Shown here: positions 52,771-62,896 of the stretch, piece after piece
Numbering within the stretch: position 1 is the stretch's first letter
How the letters are laid out: the number at the start of each line of letters is the position of its first letter
Source: Mycobacterium sp. 3519A
GTDB taxonomy: Bacteria > Actinomycetota > Actinomycetes > Mycobacteriales > Mycobacteriaceae
DNA length: 64,000 bases
Assembly (NCBI RefSeq): GCF_900240945.1
Contig: NZ_OESG01000013.1
Span: 2,565,622 to 2,629,621, forward strand
Direction: 5' to 3'
Notes under the pieces: model-generated
Seen by the model: the letters and a program-made list of their open reading frames with translations, nothing else
Databases searched by the model: none
Told to the model about the DNA's origin: nothing
Position numbers and translations under genes: made by a program

Positions 52771-53544
52771 ATGGTGACTTCCGTTGTCCTGATCACCGGC
52801 GCCAGTTCCGGAATCGGCCGGGCCACCGCCCTTCGACTGGCCAGTGACGGCGCGGCCGTGGCGTTGGTCGCGCTGCCGGGTGACGACCTCCACGAGACCG
52901 CTCAGGAATGCCGGTCCTTCGGATCAGCGGCGCTGGCCATCCCGGCCGACGTCGCGGATCCCGGTCAGGTGGCCGCAGCGTTCGACCGCGCCGAGGCGCT
53001 GGGCGCCGTCTCGGCGGTGTTCAGCAATGCCGGTATCTCGATCGTCGGCCCCGCAATCGAATTGGCTGACGACGACTGGCTGCGCCAACTGCACGTCAAC
53101 CTGTCGGGCAGCTTCTATGTGGTGCGGGAAGCCGCCCGCCGGATGATTCCGCGCGGCGGTGGCGCGATCGTCGTCACCGGGTCAGAACTCGGATTGCTCG
53201 GCCAGGCGGGATATGTCGGCTACACCGCGACCAAGGGCGGCGTGCTGGCGATGACGCGCGCGTTCGCCGCGGAACTGGCGACACACGGCATCCGCGTCAA
53301 CAGCATCTCGCCCGGAACCACCGAAACCCCAATGCTGCTAGCGGAATTCGCCGCCGCACCCGATCCGGACAGAGAGCGCGCCGAGAACGAATCGACGATC
53401 CCGCTCGGCAGATTCGGTCAACCGGGCGACATCGCGGCGGCCGTCGCGTTCCTGCTGTCAGACGAGGCGCGTTACATCACCGGAGCGAACCTCGTCGTCG
53501 ACGGCGGGCGCACATCGTGTTTCACCGCGGGCACCCTCGGTTAA
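52771..53544 (+). CDS. Short-chain dehydrogenase/reductase
   Basis: A 257-residue classical SDR: cofactor motif ITGASSGIGRA, NAGIS, catalytic Tyr151-XXX-Lys155 in GYTATKGG, with Ser in TGSELG, and PGTTETPM. No residue combination names the substrate. It follows hisI by 5 bp and may ride on the his operon transcript, but this linkage is not part of the standard pathway. Confidence 0.9.
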   Translation: MVTSVVLITGASSGIGRATALRLASDGAAVALVALPGDDLHETAQECRSFGSAALAIPADVADPGQVAAAFDRAEALGAVSAVFSNAGISIVGPAIELADDDWLRQLHVNLSGSFYVVREAARRMIPRGGGAIVVTGSELGLLGQAGYVGYTATKGGVLAMTRAFAAELATHGIRVNSISPGTTETPMLLAEFAAAPDPDRERAENESTIPLGRFGQPGDIAAAVAFLLSDEARYITGANLVVDGGRTSCFTAGTLG

Positions 53545-53561
53545 CCCTGTGAGCCATGGTG

Positions 53562-53648
53562 ATGCTTCGCAACGTCCGGCCAGTGAGAGCGGACCTCGCC
53601 GACGAAGACTGGCTCTCGCTACTGGACTCCGAGCTAGGTCCGGATTAA
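53562..53648 (+). CDS. Very short ORF of 28 codons, doubtful
   Basis: ATG at 53562 to TAA at 53646-53648, encoding MLRNVRPVRADLADEDWLSL and 8 more residues. The acidic, amphipathic composition is protein-like, and the stop overlaps the convergent ABC gene stop. There is no SD or family match. It could be the remnant of a longer gene or chance. Confidence 0.2.
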   Translation: MLRNVRPVRADLADEDWLSLLDSELGPD

Positions 53649-54442
53649 ACGTCGATGCGGGTGGCCTTCGCGCGCGCCGACCAGCGGCCCTCGTCGTAGC
53701 GCACCTCGACGGGATGCGAGAAAGCGGCCGTGACGTTTTCGGTCGTCACGGTGTCACGAGCGGGCCCGGTGGCCACTGTGCGACCGTCCGCGATCAACAG
53801 CGCATGCGTGGTCGTCGTCGGCAGTTCCTCGAGATGATGCGTGACCAGAATGGAGGCCACTTCGGGATGCGTCTCGTCGAGTGTGTCGATGGTTTCCAGG
53901 AGTTGCTCGCGCGCGGCCACGTCCAGACCCGTTGTGGGTTCGTCGAGCAGCAGCAACCGCGGCTCCGAAATCAGTGCGCGTGCAATGAGACTGCGGCCTC
54001 GTTCGCCCTGCGACAGGGTGGGCCAGATGTCGTCGGCCTTCCGCGACAGGCCCACCGTCGCGATCATGTCCTCGGCGTGACGTAGTTCGTCGTCGCTTGG
54101 CGTCCACCGGTTCGGTATGTCGATGGTGGCGGTGATGCCGGTGAGCACCACGTCTCGAACCGTGAGCGGGTACTGCAGGCGGTGGCGTGGATTCACGTGG
54201 CCGATCGAATGCCGCAGCCGCGACAGGTCGACGCGGCCCATCTGCTCGCCGAGGATGCGCACGGTGCCCGACGTCGGGAAGGTGACTGCCGCGCAGAAGC
54301 CCAGCAGTGTGCTCTTGCCCGCGCCGTTGGGGCCGAGCAGCGCCCAGTGCTCGCCCTCTTGCACAGTCAACGAGATGCCGTCAATGATCTGCTTGCCGTC
54401 GCGGCGGAACGTCACATCGGCGAGTTCAAGGACCGCGGTCAC
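53645..54442 (-). CDS. ABC transporter ATP-binding protein
   Basis: A 265-residue ATPase: Walker A LLGPNGAGKSTLL, signature LSQGERGRSLIARAL, Walker B LLLLDEPTTGLD, and H-loop VTHHLEEL. The sequence is closest in style to iron/cobalamin-type or YlmA/ModF-like ATPases (GHVNPRHRLQYPLTVRDVV). No permease gene is adjacent. GTG at 54442 overlaps the bcp stop by 4 bp; the longer frame lies inside bcp. Confidence 0.9.
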   Translation of the reverse strand: MTAVLELADVTFRRDGKQIIDGISLTVQEGEHWALLGPNGAGKSTLLGFCAAVTFPTSGTVRILGEQMGRVDLSRLRHSIGHVNPRHRLQYPLTVRDVVLTGITATIDIPNRWTPSDDELRHAEDMIATVGLSRKADDIWPTLSQGERGRSLIARALISEPRLLLLDEPTTGLDVAAREQLLETIDTLDETHPEVASILVTHHLEELPTTTTHALLIADGRTVATGPARDTVTTENVTAAFSHPVEVRYDEGRWSARAKATRIDV

Positions 54443-54903
54443 GCTGATTGCCGTTGCCGCAAGGTTTCCAGCGCCTTGTCCGCGTGGGTGTCCATGCTGA
54501 ACTCGCTGGCGATCACGTCGAGCACGGTGCGGTCGGTGTCGATCACGAAGGTGGTGCGCTTGACCGGCATGAACTTGCCGAGCAGGCCGCGCTTGACGCC
54601 GAACTGCGTGGCGACCGTGCCGTCGGCGTCGGACAGCAGCGGGTAGTCGAACTTCTCCTTGTCGGCGAACTGGGCCTGCTTTTCGACCGCATCCGCGCTG
54701 ATGCCGACGCGGCTTGCGCCGACAGCGGCGAATTCCGAGGCGAGATCGCGGAAGTGGCAGGCTTCCTTGGTGCATCCCGGCGTCATCGCGGCAGGGTAGA
54801 AGAACAGCGCGATCGGGCCGTCGGAGAGCAACTCGGTGAGGCTTCGTACGGTGCCCGTCTGGTCCGGCAATTCGAACTCGGCAACCTGGTCACCACGTTT
54901 CAT
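54439..54903 (-). CDS. bcpB: Peroxiredoxin, bacterioferritin comigratory protein type
   Basis: Thiol peroxidase of 154 residues. The peroxidatic Cys is Cys44 in MTPGCTKEACHF, and Cys49 five residues later is the resolving Cys, as in atypical 2-Cys Bcp. FFYPAAMTPG is the family motif. ATG at 54903 (MKRGDQ) is preferred over a start at 54924. It is the position of M. tuberculosis Rv1608c. It is coupled to the ABC ATPase gene downstream. Confidence 0.92.
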   Translation of the reverse strand: MKRGDQVAEFELPDQTGTVRSLTELLSDGPIALFFYPAAMTPGCTKEACHFRDLASEFAAVGASRVGISADAVEKQAQFADKEKFDYPLLSDADGTVATQFGVKRGLLGKFMPVKRTTFVIDTDRTVLDVIASEFSMDTHADKALETLRQRQSA

Positions 54904-54962
54904 AGCCCCCCACGCTACGCCCACCGAAAATTGTTGGAGCTGCGCGTCGTTCCTGTGAAAGC

Positions 54963-55703
54963 GTGCAAGAGATGCTGTGTGTCCCCGACATCGACGCCTT
55001 CGCGGCCGACGGTTTCGTCAAGATCGAGCAGGCCGCTGCCCGTCGCGCCGCGGATGCGGCCCGAGCGGCGCTGTGGCGGCAGCTGGGTCTTTCACCGGAC
55101 GACCGCGACGGCTGGTCGCAACCGGTGCTCTGGGCCTCAGATGTGATGGGCCACGGTCCCTTCGGTGAACTCGTCGCCAGCTCCGCGTTGGCGACGGCGC
55201 TCGACACCGTCTGCGGCCGCGGCGGGTGGGTGCCGCGCGGCTCGCTGGGCAATGTTCCGGTCCGGTTCCCGGTGTCACCGCCCAACGACGACCGCGGGTG
55301 GCACATCGACGCCAACACGCCGCAGCCCGACGGGACGTGGGCGGTGACGGGGCGTCCGCACACGGTGCTGCTACTCACGCTGCTCTCGGAAGTCGGTCGC
55401 GACGATGCGCCGACCCGGATCCGGGTGGGGTCGCATCGCGACGTGGCCCGCGTGTTGGGACCGGATCCGCTGGAGTTGGCCGAGATGGGCCGCCTCGTCG
55501 ACGCCGTCAGCAGCGATCGCGCCGTGGCCTACGCCACCGGTGCACCCGGCGACATGTATCTGCTGCATCCGTTCACCGCACATGCCGCCGACGAACACCG
55601 CGGCACCAGTCCGCGGTTCATGGCGCAGGCGCCCGTCGTGCTGACCAGCCCGCTGACACCGGCGTCGTCGTCGCCGTTGGCGCGCGTCTGGGAGAATTGG
55701 TGA
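54963..55703 (+). CDS. Phytanoyl-CoA dioxygenase (PhyH) family protein
   Basis: A 246-residue Fe(II)/2-oxoglutarate oxygenase-like protein: IDAFAADGFVKIEQAAARRA at the N-terminus, HXD metal motif in GWHIDANTP (His114, Asp116), and the distal His in LLHPFTAHAADEHRG with Arg-Phe-Met for 2-oxoglutarate. GTG at 54963 and ATG at 54972 are both possible starts. Its TGA abuts the trpE GTG, so it may lead the trp operon transcript; the substrate is unknown. Confidence 0.88.
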   Translation: MQEMLCVPDIDAFAADGFVKIEQAAARRAADAARAALWRQLGLSPDDRDGWSQPVLWASDVMGHGPFGELVASSALATALDTVCGRGGWVPRGSLGNVPVRFPVSPPNDDRGWHIDANTPQPDGTWAVTGRPHTVLLLTLLSEVGRDDAPTRIRVGSHRDVARVLGPDPLELAEMGRLVDAVSSDRAVAYATGAPGDMYLLHPFTAHAADEHRGTSPRFMAQAPVVLTSPLTPASSSPLARVWENW

Positions 55704-57230
55704 GTGCAATCGACCGCCAACCTCGCCCTGACGACCTCACGCGAGGACTTCCGCGCGCTGGCCGCCGGGCACCGCGTGGTGCCGGTGACCCGCAAGGTGC
55801 TCGCCGACAGTGAGACCCCGCTGTCGGCGTACCGGAAGCTAGCTGCGAACCGGCCAGGAACATTCCTGCTGGAGTCGGCCGAGAACGGTCGGTCGTGGTC
55901 ACGATGGTCGTTCATCGGTGCAGGCGCGCCGTCGGCACTGACCGTGCGCGACGGCGAGGCGGTATGGCTGGGCACCACCCCGAAGGACGCGCCGAAGGAG
56001 GGCGATCCGATCCAGGCCCTGCGCGCGACGCTCGAATTGCTGAAAACCGAACCGGTGCCGGGTCTGCCGCCCTTGTCCAGCGGTCTTGTCGGGTTCTTCG
56101 CCTACGACATGGTGCGCCGCCTCGAGCGGCTGCCGTCGCTTGCGGTCGACGACCTCGGGCTGCCGGACATGCTGTTGCTGCTGGCCACCGACATCGCCGC
56201 AGTCGACCACCACGAGGGCACCATCACACTGATCGCCAACGCGGTGAACTGGAACGGCACCGACGAGCGGGTGGACTGGGCGTACGACGACGCGGTCGAG
56301 CGTCTCGACGTGATGACCGCGGCGCTGTCGGAGCCGCTGCCGTCGACCGTGGCGACCTTCAGCAGGCCGGAGCCGCTGCACCGCTCACAGCGCACGGTGG
56401 AGGAGTACACGGCCATCGTCGAGAAGCTCGTCGGCGACATCGAGGCGGGGGAGGCGTTCCAGGTGGTGCCGTCGCAGCGCTTCGAGATGGACACCGACGC
56501 CGATCCGCTCGACGTGTACCGGATGCTGCGCGTGACCAATCCCAGCCCGTACATGTATCTGCTGAATGTCCCGAATGACGTTGGCGGACTGGACTTTTCG
56601 ATCGTCGGATCCAGCCCCGAGGCGCTGGTGACCGTCAAGGACGGGAGGGCGTCGACGCATCCGATTGCGGGCACGCGGTGGCGGGGCGCCACTGAGGAAG
56701 AAGACGTGCTGCTCGAAAAGGAGTTGCTGCACGACGACAAGGAGCGCGCCGAGCACCTGATGCTGGTCGACCTCGGCCGCAATGACCTGGGCCGCGTGTG
56801 CCGGCCAGGCACGGTGCGGGTCGAGGACTACAGCCACATCGAGCGCTACAGCCACGTCATGCATATCGTATCGACGGTGCACGGCGAGCTGGCCGACGAC
56901 AAGACCGCGCTGGACGCGGTCACCGCGTGCTTTCCGGCGGGCACGTTGTCCGGAGCGCCGAAGGTGCGGGCGATGGAGCTGATCGAGGAGGTCGAGAAGA
57001 CGCGCCGCGGCCTCTACGGCGGTGTGCTCGGCTACCTGGACTTCGCGGGTAATGCCGATTTCGCGATCGCGATCCGCACCGCGCTGATGCGCAACGGCAC
57101 GGCGTATGTGCAGGCAGGCGGGGGAGTCGTGGCCGACTCCAACGGCCCGTACGAGTACAACGAGGCGTCGAACAAGGCCAAGGCCGTGCTGAACGCGATC
57201 GCGGCGGCGGAAACGCTGACCGGGCCGTGA
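55704..57230 (+). CDS. trpE: Anthranilate synthase component I
   Basis: Makes anthranilate from chorismate with a glutaminase partner encoded elsewhere. It has 508 residues. [18 protein letters not shown] holds the tryptophan feedback site, [18 protein letters not shown] and [19 protein letters not shown] the chorismate site, [13 protein letters not shown] the end. The start is GTG at 55704. No leader peptide or attenuator fits in the zero-length gap upstream. It overlaps the next gene by 4 bp. Confidence 0.97.
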   Translation: MQSTANLALTTSREDFRALAAGHRVVPVTRKVLADSETPLSAYRKLAANRPGTFLLESAENGRSWSRWSFIGAGAPSALTVRDGEAVWLGTTPKDAPKEGDPIQALRATLELLKTEPVPGLPPLSSGLVGFFAYDMVRRLERLPSLAVDDLGLPDMLLLLATDIAAVDHHEGTITLIANAVNWNGTDERVDWAYDDAVERLDVMTAALSEPLPSTVATFSRPEPLHRSQRTVEEYTAIVEKLVGDIEAGEAFQVVPSQRFEMDTDADPLDVYRMLRVTNPSPYMYLLNVPNDVGGLDFSIVGSSPEALVTVKDGRASTHPIAGTRWRGATEEEDVLLEKELLHDDKERAEHLMLVDLGRNDLGRVCRPGTVRVEDYSHIERYSHVMHIVSTVHGELADDKTALDAVTACFPAGTLSGAPKVRAMELIEEVEKTRRGLYGGVLGYLDFAGNADFAIAIRTALMRNGTAYVQAGGGVVADSNGPYEYNEASNKAKAVLNAIAAAETLTGP

Positions 57231-57805
57231 TCCGCCTGGCTCAAGTGCTGCTCCTGGTGTCCGCGGGGGCGCTGTGGGCGGCGTCGCGGATGGTGTGGGT
57301 CGACGTGCAGTCGTTCGACGGGCTCGGCCAGCCCAAGACGACCGCGCTCAACGGCGCGGCATGGTCGACGGCGCTGGTGCCGCTCGCGGTGCTCCTGGTG
57401 GCCGCCGCGGTGGCGGCGCTGGCGGTGCGCGGCTGGCCGCTGCGGCTGTTCGCGGTGCTGGTCGCCGCGGCCAGCGCATTGATGGCCTACCTGGCGATCA
57501 GCTTGTGGGTGGTCCGCGACGTCGCGGTGCGGGCCGCACACATCGCGGACGTGCCGATCACGAACCTGGTCAACACGCAGCGGCATTACGGCGGTGCGAT
57601 CGTGGCTCTGGTGGCGGCGGTGGTGACGCTGGCCGGCGCCGTGCTGCTCGTCCGTTCGGCGGGCAGGGCCAAACCGGAAGCCGCACGCTACGAGCGTCGC
57701 GTCACGTCGTCGCCGCAGGAGGCCGCCGCACCGTCGGAGCGGGCGATCTGGGACGCCCTCGACGAGGGTCGCGACCCGACCGATCCGGACAACAAGGGTC
57801 GGTGA
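57227..57805 (+). CDS. Trp-operon-associated membrane protein (TIGR02234 family)
   Basis: A 192-residue protein with four hydrophobic segments (about residues 4-20, 49-68, 72-95, 122-146), an extracytoplasmic loop after the first ([16 protein letters not shown]), and a charged cytoplasmic tail ([19 protein letters not shown]). This family occurs between trpE and trpC across actinobacteria (Rv1610 position); its role is unknown. GTG at 57227 overlaps the trpE stop. Confidence 0.9.
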   Translation: MIRLAQVLLLVSAGALWAASRMVWVDVQSFDGLGQPKTTALNGAAWSTALVPLAVLLVAAAVAALAVRGWPLRLFAVLVAAASALMAYLAISLWVVRDVAVRAAHIADVPITNLVNTQRHYGGAIVALVAAVVTLAGAVLLVRSAGRAKPEAARYERRVTSSPQEAAAPSERAIWDALDEGRDPTDPDNKGR

Positions 57806-57827
57806 TCGATGGTGCTGCGGTGGCGAC

Positions 57828-57865
57828 TACCCTTCCCTGAAGATCAAACATGCTCCTAGGAAGGA
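57828..57865 (+). promoter_or_regulatory. Possible internal promoter and SD for trpC
   Basis: TACCCT (57828-57833) matches TANNNT, and AGGAAGGA (57858-57865) is a good SD about 11 nt before ATG 57877. The 71-bp gap is the only sizeable one inside trpE-trpC. Confidence 0.3.
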
Positions 57866-57876
57866 CCGCAGCGGGG

Positions 57877-58695
57877 ATGAGTTCGGCGACTGTGCTCGAC
57901 TCCATCATCGAGGGAGTTCGCGTCGACGTTGCCGCCCGCGAGGCCGCCGTTCCCCTCGTCGAGATCAAAGCGATGGCCAAGGATGCGCCGCCGCCGCTGG
58001 ATGTGCTCGCGGCGTTGCGTGAACCGGGCATCGGAGTGATCGCGGAGGTGAAGCGGGCGAGCCCGTCGCGCGGTGCGCTGGCGTCGATTTCGGATCCGGC
58101 AGAACTGGCCCGCGCATACGAGGACGGCGGGGCGCGCGTCATCAGCGTGCTGACCGAACAGCGCCGGTTCAACGGCTCGCTGGACGATCTCGACTCGGTC
58201 CGCGCGGCGGTGTCAATCCCGGTGTTGCGCAAGGATTTCATCGTCGGGCCCTACCAGATTCACGAGGCTCGCGCGCACGGCGCGGACATGCTGCTGCTGA
58301 TCGTCGCGGCGCTGGAGCAGTCAGTGTTGGAGCCGATGCTCGACCGCACGGAGTCGCTCGGCATGACGGCGCTTGTCGAGGTGCACACCGAGGAGGAGGC
58401 CGACCGCGCGCTGGAGGCAGGCGCGAAGGTGATCGGTGTCAACGCCCGCAACCTCAAGACGCTTGAGGTAGACCGTGATTGCTTTGCGCGCATCGCGCCC
58501 GGGTTGCCGAGCAATGTGATTCGCGTTGCCGAGTCGGGGATCCGTGGCACCGCCGATCTGCTCGCCTACGCAGGAGCGGGCGCCGATGCGGTGCTCGTCG
58601 GCGAGGGACTTGTCACCAGCGGCGACCCCCGCAGCGCCGTTGCCGATTTGGTCACTGCAGGCACCCACCCGTCCTGCCCGAAACCCGCACGCTGA
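57877..58695 (+). CDS. trpC: Indole-3-glycerol phosphate synthase
   Basis: A 272-residue barrel enzyme: [45 protein letters not shown] (catalytic Lys), [25 protein letters not shown] and AESGIRG. ATG at 57877 (MSSATVLDS) is preferred over ATG at 57850 because the SD lies between. It is monofunctional; the TrpF step is supplied by PriA. Confidence 0.96.
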   Translation: MSSATVLDSIIEGVRVDVAAREAAVPLVEIKAMAKDAPPPLDVLAALREPGIGVIAEVKRASPSRGALASISDPAELARAYEDGGARVISVLTEQRRFNGSLDDLDSVRAAVSIPVLRKDFIVGPYQIHEARAHGADMLLLIVAALEQSVLEPMLDRTESLGMTALVEVHTEEEADRALEAGAKVIGVNARNLKTLEVDRDCFARIAPGLPSNVIRVAESGIRGTADLLAYAGAGADAVLVGEGLVTSGDPRSAVADLVTAGTHPSCPKPAR

Positions 58696-58701
58696 CTGGC
58701 G

Positions 58702-58731
58702 ATGAGCCGCTTGCGCGAAGAGCATCACTGA
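58702..58731 (+). CDS. Nine-residue ORF coupled to trpB
   Basis: ATG at 58702, peptide [12 protein letters not shown] at 58729-58731 sharing a base with the trpB ATG (TGATG). It lies 6 bp after the trpC stop and has no strong SD of its own. It could couple trpB translation to trpC or act as a leader; chance is possible. Confidence 0.3.
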   Translation: MSRLREEHH

Positions 58732-59990
58732 TGGCGGACATCACCGGCCCCGAGCTGCCGCGTTCCAGCGCGGCGGTGGCCGAACCCACCGCCCACGATC
58801 CCGACGAGCGTGGTCATTTCGGTGTGTACGGCGGGCGGTTCGTCGCCGAAGCGTTGATGGCCGTGATCGAGGAAGTCACCGCCGCATACGAAAAGGCCCG
58901 TGGCGACCAGGCTTTCCTCGACGAGTTGGACCGGTTGCAGCGCCACTACAGCGGCCGACCGTCACCGCTGTACGAGGCGGAGCGGTTGTCGGACCACGCC
59001 GGCGGGGCGCGGATCTTCTTGAAGCGAGAAGACCTCAACCACACCGGTTCTCACAAGATCAACAACGTGTTGGGACAGGCGTTGCTGGCGCGCCAGATGG
59101 GCAAGACCCGGGTGATCGCCGAGACCGGTGCCGGCCAGCACGGCGTGGCGACGGCGACGGCGTGCGCGCTGTTGGGTCTCGAGTGCGTGATCTACATGGG
59201 GGCCGTCGACACCGCGCGGCAGGCGCTGAATGTGGCGCGGATGCGCTTGCTCGGCGCGACGGTGGTGTCGGTCGAGGCCGGTTCGAAGACGCTGAAGGAC
59301 GCGATCAACGAGGCGTTCCGTGACTGGGTCACCAACGCGGACAACACGTATTACTGCTTCGGCACCGCGGCGGGTCCGCATCCGTTCCCGACCATGGTGC
59401 GCGATTTTCAGCGGGTGATCGGGCTGGAAGCGCGTGTGCAGATAGTGGAACAAGCGGGGCGCCTGCCGGATGCGGTGACCGCGTGTGTCGGTGGCGGGTC
59501 GAACGCGATCGGCATCTTCCACGCGTTCATCGACGATCCCGGCGTTCGGCTGGTCGGCTTCGAGGCTGCCGGCGACGGAGTCGAGACAGGGCGTCACGCC
59601 GCGACATTCACAGGTGGGTCACCTGGCGCGTTCCAGGGTTCGTTCTCTTATCTGTTACAGGACGAGGACGGCCAGACGATCGAATCGCATTCGATCTCAG
59701 CGGGATTGGATTACCCGGGCGTGGGCCCAGAACATGCTTATTTGAAGGACACCGGCCGGGCGGACTACCGGCCGATCACCGATACCGAGGCGATGGACGC
59801 GTTCTCGCTGCTGTGCCGCACCGAGGGCATCATCCCTGCGATCGAATCCGCACACGCGGTCGCTGGTGCGCTGAAGTTGGGCGCCGAGTTGGGCCGCGGG
59901 TCAATCGTGTTGGTGAACCTGTCGGGCCGCGGCGACAAGGATGTCGAGACCGCGGCGAAGTGGTTCGGGTTGTTGGACGGTGCGTCGTGA
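58731..59990 (+). CDS. trpB: Tryptophan synthase beta chain
   Basis: PLP enzyme joining indole and serine. It has 419 residues: the PLP Lys is Lys109 in [14 protein letters not shown], catalytic Glu in [13 protein letters not shown], phosphate loop [10 protein letters not shown]. The N-terminus is about 15 residues longer than in M. tuberculosis TrpB. It ends in GTGA overlapping trpA. Confidence 0.97.
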   Translation: MADITGPELPRSSAAVAEPTAHDPDERGHFGVYGGRFVAEALMAVIEEVTAAYEKARGDQAFLDELDRLQRHYSGRPSPLYEAERLSDHAGGARIFLKREDLNHTGSHKINNVLGQALLARQMGKTRVIAETGAGQHGVATATACALLGLECVIYMGAVDTARQALNVARMRLLGATVVSVEAGSKTLKDAINEAFRDWVTNADNTYYCFGTAAGPHPFPTMVRDFQRVIGLEARVQIVEQAGRLPDAVTACVGGGSNAIGIFHAFIDDPGVRLVGFEAAGDGVETGRHAATFTGGSPGAFQGSFSYLLQDEDGQTIESHSISAGLDYPGVGPEHAYLKDTGRADYRPITDTEAMDAFSLLCRTEGIIPAIESAHAVAGALKLGAELGRGSIVLVNLSGRGDKDVETAAKWFGLLDGAS

Positions 59991-60775
59991 GCCGGCTTGG
60001 TCCGTTGTTCTCCGCGTGTCGGGAGGAAGGCCGATCCGCGCTGATCGGGTATCTGCCCACGGGCTTCCCCGATGTGCCGACGTCGATCTCGGCGATGACG
60101 GCAATGGTCGAATCTGGTTGCGACATCATCGAAGTGGGCATCGCTTATTCGGATCCCGGGATGGATGGCCCGGTGATCGCGGCCGCGACGGAGGTGGCGT
60201 TGCGTGGCGGGGTTCGGGTGCGCGACGCACTGGCCGCGGTGGAGGCGATCAGCAAGGCCGGCGGCCGGGCCGTGGTGATGACGTATTGGAATCCGGTGCT
60301 GCGGTGGGGCGTCGAGGCGTTCGCGCGTGACCTGGCGTCCGCGGGCGGCCTCGGGATGATCACGCCGGATCTGATTCCCGATGAAGCCTCGGAATGGCTT
60401 GAGGTTTCCGAAGCGCACGATTTGGACCGGATCTTCCTGGTGGCGCCGTCGTCGACGCCGGAACGGTTGGCGGCGACGATCGAGGCTTCACGTGGGTTCG
60501 TCTATGCCGCGTCGACGATGGGTGTCACGGGTGCGCGCGATGCGGTGTCGGTGGCGGCGCCGGAACTGGTGCGCCGGGTGAAAGCGTTGTCGGACATTCC
60601 CGTTGGGGTCGGCCTGGGTGTGCGATCGCGTGAACAGGCGGCGGAGATCGGCGCATACGCGGACGGCGTCATCGTGGGGTCGGCGTTGGTATCGGCGCTC
60701 GAGGACGGAGTTCCGGCGGTGCGTGCCTTGACCGAAGAACTCGCCGATGGAGTGCGGCAGAGGATCACTGCGTGA
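59987..60775 (+). CDS. trpA: Tryptophan synthase alpha chain
   Basis: Cleaves indole-3-glycerol phosphate to indole, which is channelled to TrpB. It has 262 residues; the catalytic residues fall at the canonical numbers Glu49 ([12 protein letters not shown]) and Asp60 (MDGP). [12 protein letters not shown] and [12 protein letters not shown] bind the phosphate. The GTG start overlaps trpB and the stop overlaps lgt. Confidence 0.97.
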   Translation: MSRLGPLFSACREEGRSALIGYLPTGFPDVPTSISAMTAMVESGCDIIEVGIAYSDPGMDGPVIAAATEVALRGGVRVRDALAAVEAISKAGGRAVVMTYWNPVLRWGVEAFARDLASAGGLGMITPDLIPDEASEWLEVSEAHDLDRIFLVAPSSTPERLAATIEASRGFVYAASTMGVTGARDAVSVAAPELVRRVKALSDIPVGVGLGVRSREQAAEIGAYADGVIVGSALVSALEDGVPAVRALTEELADGVRQRITA

Positions 60776-62769
60776 CGACGACTTACCTGGCGTACATACC
60801 AAGTCCTTCGCAAGGGGTGTGGCACATCGGTCCAGTGCCGCTTCGCGCGTACGCGCTGTTCATCATCGTGGGGATCATCGCGGCGCTGGTGCTCGGTGAT
60901 CGGCGATGGGTGGCCCGCGGCGGCCAGCAGGGCGTCATCTACGACATCGCGTTGTGGGCAGTGCCGTTCGGACTGATCGGTGGCCGGCTGTATCACGTCA
61001 TGACCGACTGGCGGACGTACTTCGGTGAAGACGGCGCAGGGGTGGCGGGTGCCCTGCGGATCTGGGACGGCGGCCTCGGCATCTGGGGTGCGGTCGCACT
61101 GGGGGCGGTCGGTGCTTGGATCGGGTGCAGGCAGAAGGGGATTCCGCTATCCGCGTTCGGTGACGCGATCGCGCCCGGAATCATTCTGGCCCAGGCCATC
61201 GGCCGACTGGGTAACTACTTCAACCAGGAGTTGTACGGCAGGCCGACAACGCTGCCGTGGGGGCTGGAGATCTATGAGCGCCGCGATGCGAGTGGCGCGC
61301 TGGACACCTTGAATGGGGTGTCGACCGGTCAGCTGATCGAGGTCGTCCACCCGACGTTCTTGTACGAATTGTTGTGGAACCTTTTGGTTTTCGCGGCGCT
61401 GCTTTGGATCGACAAACGGTTCAAGATCGGCCACGGCCGGCTGTTCGCGATGTATGTGGCGGGCTACTGCGTCGGCCGGTTCTGGGTCGAGTTGATGCGC
61501 AGTGACGTGGCTACGCACATCGCCGGCATCCGGATCAATTCGTTCACATCGACGTTCGTGTTCGTCGGCGCGGTCGTGTACATCATGGTCGCGCCGAAGG
61601 GTAGAGAAGATCCGGCGTCCCTTGTGGGTAAACCGGAAGACGATCATGCGGTGCTGGCGAAAGAGCTGACGACTGTCGCGGCGACGACGGGTGTGGTGGC
61701 TGCCGCCAAGGCCGCGGGTGATGTCGAGGCCGAAGACGCGAAGGCCGTCGCTGAGCCCGAGACAGAAGACGCCGAAGCCCTCGGGGCCGACGTGGCGGGC
61801 GTCCCCGCGGACTCGGTCGAGGATGCAGAGAAGTTCGCAGCGGAGGGCGAGGAGGAGCCCGAGGCGGGCCTGGGTGCGGTCGAGGGCGAGGAAGTCGCAG
61901 ACGCGGTCGAGGCTGCGCCGGAGGTGCATGAGGCAGAGGTCGAAGCCGCCGAAGAAGCCGAGGCCGTCGCGGATGAGGCCGCTGCGAAAGCCAAAGACGA
62001 AGAGGCCGAGGCACCGAGCGACGACGCCGAGGTAGAGGCCGCTGACGAGGCTGAGGCTGTCGCTGACGAGCCTGCCACGGAAGCCGAGGCGGAGCCCGAA
62101 GCGGTTGAAGCCGACGCCGAGGCGGAGCCCGACGACGAGGCCGAGGCTGTCGCGGTTGAGGCTGCCGCAGAAGCCGAGGCGGAGCCTGAAGAGGTTGAAG
62201 CCGTGACCGAAGTGGCCGCCGCTGACGAGCCAGCTACAGGCCTCGGTGCGGTCGAGGGTGCGGAAGTCGCCGATGCGGTGGAGGCTGCGCCCGAGGTTCA
62301 CGACGCCGAGGCAGAAGCTGCTGATCAGGCAGAGACCGTCGCGGACGAGGAAGCCGAGGAAGCCGCGGAAGGCGAGGAGCCCGAAGAAGTCACTGCTGAA
62401 GTTGCGGCCGACGACGAGCCTCTGTCGGAGGCGGCGGCCGAAGCCGAGGAGCTCGCCGAGGAAGTTGTCGAGGCGCCTGACGAGGAAATTGAGGCGGCAG
62501 CCGAATTCGCCGCCGCGTTCTCCGAAGCCGATGCGGTCGAATCCGACGACTCCGAGCCGGACGAACCCGAGACCGAGGCCGCCGAGGCCGCAGTCGAAGA
62601 GGCAGAAACCGAGCCCTCCGAGGAGGAAGAGGAAGCGGTCGTCGACGAAGCCGCCTCCGCCGCGGACGACGAACCCAAGACCGGTGTCCTCGAGCAGGCG
62701 GAGCCCGAGCCTCCGAAACAGCCCGAGCCTGCCGGGCGACTGAGCCGCTTGTTCCGTCGCAATCGCTGA
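60772..62769 (+). CDS. lgt: Prolipoprotein diacylglyceryl transferase with very long acidic tail
   Basis: Transfers diacylglycerol to the lipobox Cys of prolipoproteins; LspA (5750) then cleaves. The core, residues 1 to about 283, has seven membrane segments and the Lgt signature [22 protein letters not shown] and FWVELMRSD are also conserved. Residues about 284-665 are a Glu/Ala/Asp/Val-rich, low-complexity cytoplasmic tail that ends in basic [11 protein letters not shown] block of about 39 residues beginning GLGAVEG is duplicated at 366 and 490. Mycobacterial Lgt often has some C-terminal extension, but this one exceeds the enzyme in length. Transcription follows trpA by a 4-bp overlap. Confidence 0.95.
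   Translation: MTTTYLAYIPSPSQGVWHIGPVPLRAYALFIIVGIIAALVLGDRRWVARGGQQGVIYDIALWAVPFGLIGGRLYHVMTDWRTYFGEDGAGVAGALRIWDGGLGIWGAVALGAVGAWIGCRQKGIPLSAFGDAIAPGIILAQAIGRLGNYFNQELYGRPTTLPWGLEIYERRDASGALDTLNGVSTGQLIEVVHPTFLYELLWNLLVFAALLWIDKRFKIGHGRLFAMYVAGYCVGRFWVELMRSDVATHIAGIRINSFTSTFVFVGAVVYIMVAPKGREDPASLVGKPEDDHAVLAKELTTVAATTGVVAAAKAAGDVEAEDAKAVAEPETEDAEALGADVAGVPADSVEDAEKFAAEGEEEPEAGLGAVEGEEVADAVEAAPEVHEAEVEAAEEAEAVADEAAAKAKDEEAEAPSDDAEVEAADEAEAVADEPATEAEAEPEAVEADAEAEPDDEAEAVAVEAAAEAEAEPEEVEAVTEVAAADEPATGLGAVEGAEVADAVEAAPEVHDAEAEAADQAETVADEEAEEAAEGEEPEEVTAEVAADDEPLSEAAAEAEELAEEVVEAPDEEIEAAAEFAAAFSEADAVESDDSEPDEPETEAAEAAVEEAETEPSEEEEEAVVDEAASAADDEPKTGVLEQAEPEPPKQPEPAGRLSRLFRRNR
61867..62352 (+). 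repeat. Duplicated coding block in the lgt tail
   Basis: Two copies of about 117 bp starting at 61867 and 62239 (372 bp apart), encoding [20 protein letters not shown] and [20 protein letters not shown] followed by similar Glu/Ala-rich residues. Codon third positions differ between copies, so the duplication is not recent or the protein sequence is under selection. Confidence 0.8.
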
Positions 62770-62880
62770 CGGACGCCGTATACCAGAAGCTGCGGCTCAC
62801 TGACGAAGCTATCCCCAGGCCCGAACTCGTCCACAGCCTGCACGGATGTGGTGGCGGATTCGTCGGGTGGCTGAATATTG

Positions 62881-62896
62881 TCGAAAGTATGTTCGA
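62881..62896 (+). promoter_or_regulatory. LexA (SOS) box over the start of the DUF222 gene
   Basis: TCGAAAGTATGTTCGA matches the mycobacterial LexA consensus TCGAAC-N4-GTTCGA at 11 of 12 defined positions. It spans the ATG at 62889, and GAATATT, a possible -10, lies just upstream. Confidence 0.7.

Noticed and set aside
55650-55704. Tryptophan attenuator or leader peptide before trpE
   Set aside because: The PhyH gene stop abuts the trpE start, leaving no space; no Trp-rich short ORF is seen.
61583-62301. Antisense long frames opposite the lgt tail
   Set aside because: They are mirror effects of the repetitive GAG/GCC-rich codons and encode low-complexity Pro/Arg or Ser/Ala sequence with no domain.
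62770-62880. Possible DnaA-box-like sequences (ATCCCCAG, GTCCACAG) downstream of lgt
   Set aside because: They do not match the mycobacterial DnaA box closely and no origin genes (dnaA, dnaN) are nearby.
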